Source: Thermotoga sp. Ku-13t
Lineage (GTDB): Bacteria > Thermotogota > Thermotogae > Thermotogales > DSM-5069
Assembly (NCBI RefSeq): GCF_011057685.1
Contig: NZ_LNFY01000001.1
Location: 806,001-870,000, forward strand
Direction of reading: 5' to 3'
DNA: 64,000 nucleotides
Under the pieces are notes generated by a model. It was not told the DNA's origin. It saw only the letters and a program-made list of their open reading frames with translations, and searched no databases. Both the position numbers and the translations under genes were made by a program. Below are positions 42,068 through 50,634 of this stretch, one piece after another. Every line of letters starts with the position of its first letter. The first letter of the stretch is position 1.

Positions 42068-43309
42068 TCATCTCGCCAGGATCAACATCAGATCGTTCAC
42101 GTTCGTTCCCGTTGGCCCAGTGATCAGAAGATCACCTGCAATTTTCAGAGCTTCATAGGAGTTGTTGTCTTCGAGCAGTTCAGCTGGATTAAAACCTGCA
42201 TCCTTGATTCTTCGCACCGTTTCTCCATCCACGATACCACCCGCGGCGTCCGTGGGGCCATCGGTGCCGTCCGTGCCGACCGAACAGACGACAACGTTTT
42301 CAAGGCCCGCTATTTTGATCGCCGCAGCGAGTGCGAGTTCTTGGTTTCTTCCACCCTTCCCTTTGCCTTTCACACGCACCACGGTCTCTCCGCCCAGCAC
42401 GATGGTGCACGGTTTTTTCAAAGGCCTTTCGTGCAGAACAATCTCTCTCGCGATCGCACCGATGAAAAAACCCGCCTCTCTGGCTTCACAATCCAGACTG
42501 CTCGTCAGGATCGTCGCGTTGTAGCCGAACCTTTTCGCAACTTCGACGGCTTTCTCACACGCCAGCTTCACGTCCGCGATGATGTGACTTTCCACGTTCG
42601 AAAGTTCTTTCGGTGTTTCTTCTTTCAGCTCTTCGAGAACGTTCTCATCGACCTTGATGTTGTATTTTTCAAGTATTCTCAAAGCATCTTCACACGTGCT
42701 TGCATCCGGGTGTGCCGGGCCCGACGCGATCACGTCGAGTCTGTTCGAAAGAACATCTGAGAGGATCAAACATATGACGTGTGCGGGCTGAACCTTCTGG
42801 GCGAACCTGCCACCTTTCACCTCAGAAAGATGTTTCCTCACAGCGTTGATCTCTTCTATGTTCGCACCGCTTTTCAAAAGCTGGTCCGTGATGTTTTGAA
42901 GTTGTTGCAGCGTAACACTACCTTTCGGTTTTTCAAACAGAGCAGATCCACCACCTGAAACCAGAAACAGGACGACGTCTTTCTCGTTCAGACTTTTCAC
43001 GATCTCGAGCGCGCGCTCCGTAGCTTTGATCGTGTTCTCATCGGGTATGGGATGACCAGCTTCGTAGATCTCTAAATTCTCTATCTCACCTTCGCTGTGG
43101 CCGTACTTGGTGATGACGATACCTTTCTTTATCTTCTCTTTCAATGTCTCTTTCGCCGCCTTCGCCATGCGCCAGGCCGCCTTTCCTATGGCAACGAGCA
43201 CAACGTTCGACAGCTTCAATTCCTCAAGCTTTTTCCTCACCGCAACGTCTGGAAGGACGAATCTGATGGTTTCTTCAACGATCGTCAGGGCGTCTTGTCT
43301 CAGGTTCAT
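42068..43309 (-). CDS. gckA: Glycerate kinase (MOFRL family, glycerate 2-kinase)
   Basis: 413 residues. The DUF4147 N-terminal half has GKAAWRMAKAA, SGGGSALFEKP and GGRFAQKV; the C-terminal MOFRL half has VLGGETVVRVKGKGKGGRNQEL and GTDGTDGPTDAAGG. It phosphorylates glycerate to 2-phosphoglycerate, feeding glycolysis, as shown for the Thermotoga homologue. Overlaps the upstream membrane-protein gene by four bases. Confidence 0.94.
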   Translation of the reverse strand: MNLRQDALTIVEETIRFVLPDVAVRKKLEELKLSNVVLVAIGKAAWRMAKAAKETLKEKIKKGIVITKYGHSEGEIENLEIYEAGHPIPDENTIKATERALEIVKSLNEKDVVLFLVSGGGSALFEKPKGSVTLQQLQNITDQLLKSGANIEEINAVRKHLSEVKGGRFAQKVQPAHVICLILSDVLSNRLDVIASGPAHPDASTCEDALRILEKYNIKVDENVLEELKEETPKELSNVESHIIADVKLACEKAVEVAKRFGYNATILTSSLDCEAREAGFFIGAIAREIVLHERPLKKPCTIVLGGETVVRVKGKGKGGRNQELALAAAIKIAGLENVVVCSVGTDGTDGPTDAAGGIVDGETVRRIKDAGFNPAELLEDNNSYEALKIAGDLLITGPTGTNVNDLMLILAR

Positions 43310-43890
43310 ACTCTTCTCTCCTTGAAAAGTTTTTCCACGAGGCGGATTGCGAAGTAACTCCCAAAGATATTGAAGATCAGATCAAACATCGTATCGTCCA
43401 GACCTCGCTGAGCGTTCAACTTGAAGAGTTTGTCCGCGATGAATTCGGAAATTTCCCACAGCACACCCGCGAAATTCGCAAGAAGAAAAGATACAAAGCG
43501 AGACAGTCTCTCACTGAGCGCACCCCAGTATTTCGAATCCCGACTCAGAACAAAGCAAAAGGTACACGCGATGATGAACGAACCAAAAAAGTGCAGTGCC
43601 TTGTCCCAGAGGGGTACGAGATTGTAGAATTTGAGAAAATGACCGAAGAAAGAGTGAAGCACCAGATGGAGCTTGAGAAGCTTTCTGAGTCCGTTGGACA
43701 GTTCTTGCCGAACGATGCGCTCGTAGATGTCGATGAATCTGTCGGTAAAGACGTAAATGAAATAACCAATGCTCTGAACGAGCCTTCCGAAGAGGAGGCT
43801 CGCCACGAACGGTACGAGCAACAGGATGGAGAAAAACGTTTCCACAGTTCTGCTGAGCAAAAATTTCCTCTCAGCTTCCACGCGCCGCAC
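43306..43890 (-). CDS. Membrane protein, DUF2238/YjdF-like
   Basis: 194 residues, four to five membrane segments. Conserved polar positions inside segments (WDKALHFFGSF, WEISEFIAD, GLDDTMFDLIFN) match the DUF2238 type. GTG start with GAGGTG about ten bases upstream. Function unknown; coupled to gckA and preceded by an amidohydrolase. Confidence 0.72.
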   Translation of the reverse strand: MRRVEAERKFLLSRTVETFFSILLLVPFVASLLFGRLVQSIGYFIYVFTDRFIDIYERIVRQELSNGLRKLLKLHLVLHSFFGHFLKFYNLVPLWDKALHFFGSFIIACTFCFVLSRDSKYWGALSERLSRFVSFLLANFAGVLWEISEFIADKLFKLNAQRGLDDTMFDLIFNIFGSYFAIRLVEKLFKERRV

Positions 43891-43904
43891 GGTTCGAGAA
43901 CACC

Positions 43905-45167
43905 TCAGAGCAGGTTCTTGACGATTTCTCCTTCTTTGATAACCATGACCACGTTTTCCCTGTTCATCAGCAATTCCACGTCTTCAAGCGGGTTCTTTTT
44001 CAGAACAATCATGTCTGCCAGCTTGCCCACTTCTATTGTACCAACCTGTTTGGAAAGACCGGCAGCTTCCGCCGCGATTTTTGTGGCAGAAACCAGGGCT
44101 TCTTCCGGCTTCATTCCGAGCTTCTGAACGAACAGAACGATCTCGAGCGCGTTGTCTCCATGTCCGAAAGCCTTTGTTCCACCGAGAAAGTCTGTCCCGG
44201 TGGCGAGTTTAACACCGCGCTGGTACGCGAGTTTTATGTTTTCGACGTGAGACCTGTAAACTTCTTCCGATTTTTTCAGGCCCCACTCGGGTATGCCTAT
44301 CTCTCTCCCGTAGCGCATGATGTGCTCAACGATCGAGAGCGTCGGAACAACTATGGCATCGAATTTCTTTGCCAGTTCACAGCACTCTTCGTCTATGTAT
44401 ATGCCGTGTGCGATAACTTTGACACCTGCCAGCAGTGCGTTCTTAATGCCTTCGGTTCCCTGCGCGTGGGAATGAACGAACTTACCCGCGTGTTTCGCTT
44501 CCTGAACGATGGCTTCGATTTCTTCTTTCGTGAACTGCACCTGTTCCGGTCTGTCCCTCTCTGACAAAACTCCACCCGTAGACATGATCTTTATGAAATC
44601 TGCCCCGCAGCGCAAAGCGTACCTCGCAGCCTTTCGACATTCATCCACACCATCACAGATGAGCGAACCGAATGGAGTTTTGAATCTGGAACTTCTTGGA
44701 TCGACATACTCGATGGGTAGATAGTGCGCATCGCCATGACCGAAGGTCTGTGAGAGCGAATGGCCCGCAGCGACGATCCTCGGTCCAACGATCGTCTTCT
44801 CCTGAACCGCTTCTTTCAGATTCACCGCGATGGAACCACCTGCATCGACGATCGTTGTGAAACCTGCTTCGATGAGAAATTCCAGATCCTTCACAGTGCG
44901 TGCGACGAGTGTCTCGTAAGGTACGAGTAAATGTTCCTTGATCGTGTCACCCGAGCGCATGCCTGTCAGGTGCAGGTGCGCATCGATGAGACCGGGCATG
45001 AGGAAGAAACTGTCAAGGTCGATACGGAAAAAGTCGGCGGGGATCGTGGTTGAATCTGCCTTAGACACTTTCACGATGCGACCCTTCTCCACGAGCACGG
45101 TGGCATTCTCGAGGATGGAACCGTCACCAATGAACAACGTGGCGTTGAGCAGCGCGAAACGCTCCAC
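43905..45167 (-). CDS. Amidohydrolase (imidazolonepropionase/prolidase-like)
   Basis: 420 residues. Metal-dependent hydrolase TIM barrel with DAHLHLTG (HxH), the Lys in DFIKIMSTGG, HSHAQG, and the catalytic Asp in ATGTDFLGG; a small beta domain comes from both ends. These enzymes open cyclic amides or cleave Xaa-Pro-type peptides. No signal peptide. Strong promoter and GGGAGGTG site. Substrate not inferable. Confidence 0.85.
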   Translation of the reverse strand: MERFALLNATLFIGDGSILENATVLVEKGRIVKVSKADSTTIPADFFRIDLDSFFLMPGLIDAHLHLTGMRSGDTIKEHLLVPYETLVARTVKDLEFLIEAGFTTIVDAGGSIAVNLKEAVQEKTIVGPRIVAAGHSLSQTFGHGDAHYLPIEYVDPRSSRFKTPFGSLICDGVDECRKAARYALRCGADFIKIMSTGGVLSERDRPEQVQFTKEEIEAIVQEAKHAGKFVHSHAQGTEGIKNALLAGVKVIAHGIYIDEECCELAKKFDAIVVPTLSIVEHIMRYGREIGIPEWGLKKSEEVYRSHVENIKLAYQRGVKLATGTDFLGGTKAFGHGDNALEIVLFVQKLGMKPEEALVSATKIAAEAAGLSKQVGTIEVGKLADMIVLKKNPLEDVELLMNRENVVMVIKEGEIVKNLL

Positions 45168-45208
45168 AAAAACACCTCCCTCAATTAGCAGTGCGAACTT
45201 TTTCAGAT

Positions 45209-45237
45209 ATGATAGCTCGATCTGTGTGGTTCGTCAA
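45209..45237 (-). promoter_or_regulatory. Promoter of the amidohydrolase operon
   Basis: Minus 35 TTGACG (45232-45237), 17 bases, minus 10 TATCAT (45209-45214), minus strand. Confidence 0.85.
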
Positions 45238-45245
45238 GTGCAAGC

Positions 45246-46316
45246 TTACTTCAAGTTGCAGGCCACTTCCACCAGTTCGTATCTACGATTTCCAAGGTCG
45301 ATCCGCTCCGCGTAGGCGAGTTGAGTCTCCCAGTGTACGTTCGGGTGGACCTTCAGGAAGGGATCTTCGTTCGTGGTTTTCAAGATCAGATCCATGCACG
45401 CCTGATCGAGCGCGACGGGATCTGTGCTCACCGCGATTCCGATGTCTGGCGCGACGGCGGGTCTGTTCACGTGCCAGCAGTCGCAATCCGGTGAGACATT
45501 CATGATGAAATTGATGAACAGAGCTTTCTTGTCTTTCAACACAGCCTTCGCGTACTCTACCATCTTCATGCTCAAAAGCTCAGCCGAATCGCTCCACACC
45601 GGTCTCACGGCTCCGTAGTTACACACCGCGATGCACTGACCACAGCCAATACAGACTGCGTAATCGATCTTTGCCACTCTCACGACCTTGATCGCACCGG
45701 TTGGGCAGAACCTTTCACACGTTCGACACGCAACGCAGGATTCTTCAACGACCGTGGGTTTCGATTCGGAATGTTGCTCGAGCTTGCCCTGTCTGGACGC
45801 ACAACCCATGCCAATGTTCTTGAGTGTGCCGCCAAAACCAGTTTGCTCGTGACCTTTGAAGTGAGTGACGAAGATCAGAACATCCGCGAGTGCGATTGCA
45901 GAAGCGATCTTCGCCTCTCTGACGTAGTTCCCATCTACCTTTACAGGCACGTACTCACTGCCCTTCAGACCATCGGCGATGATCACCGGAGCCCCCACAA
46001 CATCCATCGTGAAACCGTTGAGGTAAGCGTTAAGAAGGTGGTCCACCGCGTTGCTGCGATGACCTGTGTACAGTGTGTTGGCGTCCGTTAAAAAGATCTT
46101 CGCGCCGGAAGGTTTCAATTTATCGACCAGCACCCGGAGATACTGCGGCCTGATGAACGCGAGGTTGCCGTACTCACCGAAGTGCACTTTTATGGCAACG
46201 AATTCGTCTTTCTTCGCCAGAGAATCCACAGCGACCCTGTCGAGCAGGAGAGAGAATTTCTGCAGCAGGTTCGTGTTGCTGTTCGTGGTCATGTCCGTGA
46301 AATAAACTTTCGACAC
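45246..46316 (-). CDS. DUF362 protein with ferredoxin domain
   Basis: 356 residues from the GTG at 46316 with GGAGG eight bases upstream. The DUF362 domain starts KVYFTDM and has IKVHFGEYGN and THFKGHEQTGFGGTLKNIGMG; two 4Fe-4S motifs follow (CVACRTCERFCP and CIGCGQCIAVC). A cytoplasmic iron-sulphur protein, often annotated [Fe-S]-binding. It is last in the sugar ABC-NamZ operon; function unknown. Confidence 0.85.
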   Translation of the reverse strand: MSKVYFTDMTTNSNTNLLQKFSLLLDRVAVDSLAKKDEFVAIKVHFGEYGNLAFIRPQYLRVLVDKLKPSGAKIFLTDANTLYTGHRSNAVDHLLNAYLNGFTMDVVGAPVIIADGLKGSEYVPVKVDGNYVREAKIASAIALADVLIFVTHFKGHEQTGFGGTLKNIGMGCASRQGKLEQHSESKPTVVEESCVACRTCERFCPTGAIKVVRVAKIDYAVCIGCGQCIAVCNYGAVRPVWSDSAELLSMKMVEYAKAVLKDKKALFINFIMNVSPDCDCWHVNRPAVAPDIGIAVSTDPVALDQACMDLILKTTNEDPFLKVHPNVHWETQLAYAERIDLGNRRYELVEVACNLK

Positions 46317-46330
46317 GCGGTAGACCTCCT

Positions 46331-47491
46331 TCAATACAGTCTGCACTTTTCCACTCTGCGAGCGAAGTCAGTGGATTCTTCAATCCAGATTCTATCAAAA
46401 TCTTTCGATGTGGCACCCTCATCGATCGCCTTTCTGTAAAGATCGCTCCCGGTGAGCAGATCGAAGTAATATCTTTCCGTCTCGTCGTGCGCGTAGCTGT
46501 CCCATCTGAAATCGTGCGGGTGGAGCTTCTTCAAGCAGGCGATGACATCAATGGCAAGGTGCAGTGGCTTTATCTTTCTTTTGTCTGTCACAAAGAATTC
46601 GAGCCCTTTACAGAGTTGACCAGACAGTTTGAACGCGAAAGGAACGAAGTACCTCTCTCTGAACGCCACACCTTCGTGGTTGAATTCCTTCAGTTCCTCG
46701 TACAGCTTCGACGAATCGATCCACGGTGCACCGATGAATTTAAACGGATGTGTCGTTCCGCGCCCGACAGAGACGTTCACACCCTCCAGCAAACAGAAAC
46801 CGGCGTAGAGTATCGTGTGCTCGAGTGAAGGTAGATTGGGCGAAGGCGTGTTCCACAGTAGGCCTGTCTCATCAAAATAGCTCTCTGGATCGTAGTTCTC
46901 CATTCTCACCACTTCGAGATCGACGTTCATGCGAAACTCTTGATTCAAATAACTGGCGAGTTCTCCAACCGTCAGACCGTACCTGAGCGCGAGTCCGTAA
47001 CCTCCCACGAAGCTTTCGAACTCTTTTCTCATGGTCGGACCTTCGATCTTTCTGGAAAGCGGGTTCGGCCTGTCCAGGACGACAAACTTGATGTTTCGCT
47101 CACCGCACTCTTCCATGCAATACGCCATCGTGTAAATGTAGGTGTAAAAACGAAGACCCACGTCCTGAATGTCATAGATCAGCACGTCCAGATCCGAGAG
47201 CATCTCTGGGGTTGGTCTCACCGTCCGACCGTACAGCGAATGAATCTTTATACCGTACTTCGGCTCGACATCGTCCGAAACCTTCGCTCCATCAGGTGCA
47301 GCGGAGAAGATGCCGTGTTCGGGTCCAAATAGTTTGACCAGCTTCAGACTCTTCTGTACGAAAAGATCAACGTTTCTCTTCAGTTCACCGTTGATGCCCG
47401 TCGCGTTGGTGATCAGACCGATCCTCAGATTTTTGTAGCATTCAGCATGTTTTTCCAGAAACACATCCAGGCCAAGTTTGACGGTCTTCAC
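46331..47491 (-). CDS. namZ: Exo-beta-N-acetylmuramidase NamZ-like (DUF1343)
   Basis: 386 residues from the GTG that overlaps the malG-like stop (GTGA). NLRIGLITNATG, LFGPEHGIFSAAPDGAKV, VLIYDIQDVGLRFYTYIYTM and VLDRPNPL are signature blocks of DUF1343, shown in Bacillus to release MurNAc from peptidoglycan fragments. No signal peptide is seen, so it should act on imported fragments in the cytoplasm. Its position after MalFG-type permeases supports this. Confidence 0.87.
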   Translation of the reverse strand: MKTVKLGLDVFLEKHAECYKNLRIGLITNATGINGELKRNVDLFVQKSLKLVKLFGPEHGIFSAAPDGAKVSDDVEPKYGIKIHSLYGRTVRPTPEMLSDLDVLIYDIQDVGLRFYTYIYTMAYCMEECGERNIKFVVLDRPNPLSRKIEGPTMRKEFESFVGGYGLALRYGLTVGELASYLNQEFRMNVDLEVVRMENYDPESYFDETGLLWNTPSPNLPSLEHTILYAGFCLLEGVNVSVGRGTTHPFKFIGAPWIDSSKLYEELKEFNHEGVAFRERYFVPFAFKLSGQLCKGLEFFVTDKRKIKPLHLAIDVIACLKKLHPHDFRWDSYAHDETERYYFDLLTGSDLYRKAIDEGATSKDFDRIWIEESTDFARRVEKCRLY

Positions 47492-48315
47492 TTTATCGCC
47501 CCCTGCGTCATACCGGCGATGAAGAACCTCGAGAAGATCAAAAACAGAATCACCGTGGGTGCTATCGACAGGGTGAGCCCTGCGAACAGCAAGGGCCACT
47601 GGATCGAATACTCACCGAAAAAGATGGACACGGCGAGCGTTATGGTCGCCTTGGAACGATCGTTTATCAGGATCAGGGGGAAGAAGAAATCGTTCCAGAC
47701 ATTCACGAAGGTGACTATCGCGACTATGGAGAGTGCAGGTTTGACGAGTGGAAGGATGAGCTTGTAATAGATGTAACCAACACCAGCCCCATCCATCCTG
47801 GCCGCTTCGCACAGCTCGTTTGGTACCGCATCGATGAAGTTCTTAAGGATGAAGATCGAAAAAGGTAGATTGACCGAGCTGTAGACCAGAACGAGCCCCG
47901 CCAGGGAGTTCGTCAAATTCAGATTCCGAAGCAAAACAAATATGGGGATCACTGCGAGCCTTGCGGGCAAAGCGAGTCCCAGCATGGTGTAGAGGAACAT
48001 AACCCCTCTGAAAGAAAAATCGTACTTCGAGATCATGTACGCGAACATGCTCGCAAGTAGAATGACGATCAGAACCGTCACGCTCGCAACGATCAGACTG
48101 TTCCTGTAACCTGTACCTATGTTCGCAAACTTCCATGCCTTGACGAAGTTGTCGAACCTGAAGGTCGAGGGTAAAGAGAAAGGTTTCATGAAGAGTTCTC
48201 TCATGGACTTGAAGGAGTTGAGCACTATCATCGCGAACGGTACAACTATGATCAAAGCGTAGATGGTCAGAAACACATAACTGAGAAATTTCCCAGTCTT
48301 TGTGAACCTCACCAT
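47488..48315 (-). CDS. Sugar ABC transporter permease, MalG type
   Basis: 275 residues, six membrane segments, with the EAA loop NELCEAARMDGAGVGYIYYKLILPLVKPA near residue 170-200. Second permease of a CUT1 carbohydrate importer. Start overlaps the malF-like gene. Context suggests amino sugars or muropeptides. Confidence 0.92.
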   Translation of the reverse strand: MVRFTKTGKFLSYVFLTIYALIIVVPFAMIVLNSFKSMRELFMKPFSLPSTFRFDNFVKAWKFANIGTGYRNSLIVASVTVLIVILLASMFAYMISKYDFSFRGVMFLYTMLGLALPARLAVIPIFVLLRNLNLTNSLAGLVLVYSSVNLPFSIFILKNFIDAVPNELCEAARMDGAGVGYIYYKLILPLVKPALSIVAIVTFVNVWNDFFFPLILINDRSKATITLAVSIFFGEYSIQWPLLFAGLTLSIAPTVILFLIFSRFFIAGMTQGAIK

Positions 48316-49211
48316 GATCTTTCCCTTCTTTCGATCAAAAAGACGTAAAGGACAGAAAGCGGCATGACGATGGTGAAGATGAAAACCGTAACAGCGGTAC
48401 CGAGCCCCATGTCGACGTAGGCGCTACCCAGCCCTCCGAACGCGGTCCGGTAGAAGACGGTGCCGAGCACGTCCGTCTTCCTGAAAGGACCTGCCTGAAC
48501 TCCCGTCATCGCGTAGACCATGTCAAAGACGTTGAAACTGCCTATGAACAACAAGATCAAAAGCGTCCTGAATGTGGGCAAAACCATCGGAAAGACGATA
48601 CGTGAAGCGATCTTCCAGTTACTCGCTCCATCGATGTACGCAGCCTCGATCAGATCCGGTGGGATGTTCAAAATCGCTGCGAGGATCACCAGAACATAAA
48701 AGCCAAGATGTCTCCACACGTTCACCAGGATGATGCTCGTCAGGGCGGTCGAAGGATCACCCAGCCATGGCCTTGCCAGAGCTTTCAAACCCACGAGTTT
48801 CAAAAAACTGTTCACGAGTCCTATCTGCGGATTGAGAAAAAGATTCCACATGAATCCAACGATCACCAGTGGGATCATGTTTGGCATGTAAACCACTGTG
48901 CGGAACAGTTTCGCACCCTTCAGCTTGCTCGCCAGAAGGAAGGCTATCAGAAAGCCCAGGCCCAGCTCGAGAACGGTCGCGAGTGAAAAGAAATAGACGT
49001 TGTGGAAAAAGGCGTTGAAGACTTCTTTTGAAAAATTACCAAACAGCATCTCCCTGAAATTCTTCAACCCGACGAAGATCTTTGGCCCCACGCCCTTCCA
49101 CGAGTAGAAACTCAGAGCCAGACTATCCAGCAACGGATAGACTACGAACAGACTGTAGAGGATCAGCGCAGGCAGAGTGAAAAGAAGAACGTACTTTGTC
49201 CTGACCTTCAT
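48309..49211 (-). CDS. Sugar ABC transporter permease, MalF type
   Basis: 300 residues from the ATG at 49211 with GGGGTGA upstream. Six membrane segments, opening YVLLFTLPALILYSLFVVYP, and EAA loop EAAYIDGASNWKIASRIVFPMV. The cognate ATPase is not encoded here and must be supplied elsewhere, as usual for CUT1 systems sharing MsmX-like ATPases. Confidence 0.92.
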   Translation of the reverse strand: MKVRTKYVLLFTLPALILYSLFVVYPLLDSLALSFYSWKGVGPKIFVGLKNFREMLFGNFSKEVFNAFFHNVYFFSLATVLELGLGFLIAFLLASKLKGAKLFRTVVYMPNMIPLVIVGFMWNLFLNPQIGLVNSFLKLVGLKALARPWLGDPSTALTSIILVNVWRHLGFYVLVILAAILNIPPDLIEAAYIDGASNWKIASRIVFPMVLPTFRTLLILLFIGSFNVFDMVYAMTGVQAGPFRKTDVLGTVFYRTAFGGLGSAYVDMGLGTAVTVFIFTIVMPLSVLYVFLIERRERSW

Positions 49212-49237
49212 CGCACGTTCACCCCGATTTTTGAAAA

Positions 49238-49257
49238 CCCCAGCCCGAAGGCTGGGG
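49238..49257 (-). promoter_or_regulatory. Intercistronic hairpin between malE-like and malF-like genes
   Basis: CCCCAGCC/GGCTGGGG closed by a stable TTCG loop (minus strand), followed by TTTT. A partial terminator that would favour the binding protein. Confidence 0.72.
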
Positions 49258-49268
49258 CACACTCCGAT

Positions 49269-50513
49269 TCACTTTCCGAGTCTCTTCTTGAGTGGTTCGT
49301 ACCACTGAGATATGGCTTCCTGAGCTCTCTTCGAGAGTTCCTCGGGTGTGATCTTACCCGCGTACATCTCCTGCATGCCTGGGCTCAACACATCGTCGTA
49401 GAGCGAAGGTTTCTGGGTGACGAACACAGAACCCACCCAGTACACGTACAAAGAGGCATGGTTGAGATACACGTCCACGATTTCTTCGAGCAGTGGAACT
49501 TTCGGAAGCTGGGCGCCGGAGACTGCGGGGATGTTGTACGTTACGTTAGCAAAGATGGTGCCGAATTTCGGCGTCGCACAGAATTTCAGAACTTCGATCG
49601 AATCGTTGAGGTTCTTGACGTTCGAGGTGAGCGTTATAGCTCCATCCATGTAGACGTACGCGTACGGTTTTTGATCTTTCGAAACGGGTGGAACCATGAA
49701 ATAACCCACGTTGATGTCCGGATTCAAATTCCTCCAGTTCTGATAACCCCAGATGCCGTAGAAGACCATGGCGGCCTGACCGAAAGCGAAAGCGGCGTCC
49801 ATGTCCGTCGTAGAGTTCGCCAGGAAACCATCCTGATAGTAAACTTTGAGATCGTTGAGCCTGCGGTTCAGGTCCGTGAACTTCGGATCGAGAAAGTCTG
49901 TCTCTCCATCGATCAGCTTCTTGATCCACTCAGGTCCCAGCACGCTCACACCGCACATGGCGTGTTGCATCGTCAGAGCCCATGCCTCTTTACCGGGTAT
50001 GAAGAAAGGAGTGATGCCGTTCTTCTTCAAGGTTTTGGCGATCTCAACGAGTTCGTCCCAGGTCTCGGGTTCTTTCAGTTTGAACCTGTCGAAGTAATCT
50101 TTGTTGTAAAATATGCCCACCACCTGTACCGCGAACGGCACACCGTACTTCTTACCCTGATAGGTCACGGACTTGAGGATGGTCTCTGAGAAATTCGAAA
50201 AGTCGATGTATTCGTCGATGGGCAGATACAGTCCGTTCTCGATCATGGTCTGCGTTCGACCGCCAGGAAGCCTTCTTGAATAGACGATGTCCGGACCCGT
50301 ACCCGTCTGGAGCGCCACAGCTATTTTTGCATCGTATTCGGTCGGAGCGAACGCTGTGAAGTTGATCTTAATGTCCTTACCCATCTTCCTGAGTTCTTGC
50401 TCGACCTGTTTCCACACATCGGCATCCTGACTTCTCCAGCTCCAAATGGAAACTTCTCCCGCAAGCAGTACCACACACAACACGACCACCAGTAACACCA
50501 GCAGCTTTCTCAT
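49269..50513 (-). CDS. Sugar ABC transporter substrate-binding protein, MalE type
   Basis: 414 residues from the ATG at 50513 with GGGGGTG upstream. Signal peptide MRKLLVLLVVVLCVVLLA without a lipobox Cys, then a family 1 solute-binding fold (ALQTGTGPDIVYS, FNKDYFDRFKL-type motif YNKDYFDRF). The long frame before this start has no ribosome site. First gene of the operon with namZ. Confidence 0.92.
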   Translation of the reverse strand: MRKLLVLLVVVLCVVLLAGEVSIWSWRSQDADVWKQVEQELRKMGKDIKINFTAFAPTEYDAKIAVALQTGTGPDIVYSRRLPGGRTQTMIENGLYLPIDEYIDFSNFSETILKSVTYQGKKYGVPFAVQVVGIFYNKDYFDRFKLKEPETWDELVEIAKTLKKNGITPFFIPGKEAWALTMQHAMCGVSVLGPEWIKKLIDGETDFLDPKFTDLNRRLNDLKVYYQDGFLANSTTDMDAAFAFGQAAMVFYGIWGYQNWRNLNPDINVGYFMVPPVSKDQKPYAYVYMDGAITLTSNVKNLNDSIEVLKFCATPKFGTIFANVTYNIPAVSGAQLPKVPLLEEIVDVYLNHASLYVYWVGSVFVTQKPSLYDDVLSPGMQEMYAGKITPEELSKRAQEAISQWYEPLKKRLGK

Positions 50514-50544
50514 CTTCACACCCCCTGTTAATAAGTTCTGATTT

Positions 50545-50550
50545 ATTATA
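50545..50550 (-). promoter_or_regulatory. Minus 10 box of the malE-like operon
   Basis: TATAAT on the minus strand, 32 bases before the start codon; only a weak minus 35 (TTACCC at 15 bases) is seen, which hints at activator dependence. Confidence 0.6.
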
Positions 50551-50615
50551 TCAAAAAGACAAACAGGGTAAGATGAACGTATCAAGATGGCGAGCCTGAT
50601 CAAAAACTTCACTGC

Positions 50616-50621
50616 TATAAT
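50616..50621 (+). promoter_or_regulatory. Minus 10 box of the barrel-rmlA pair
   Basis: TATAAT 14 bases before the preferred start of the barrel gene, with no clear minus 35. Its presence argues against the longer upstream reading of that gene. Confidence 0.5.
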
Positions 50622-50634
50622 TCTGTCAGGAGTG

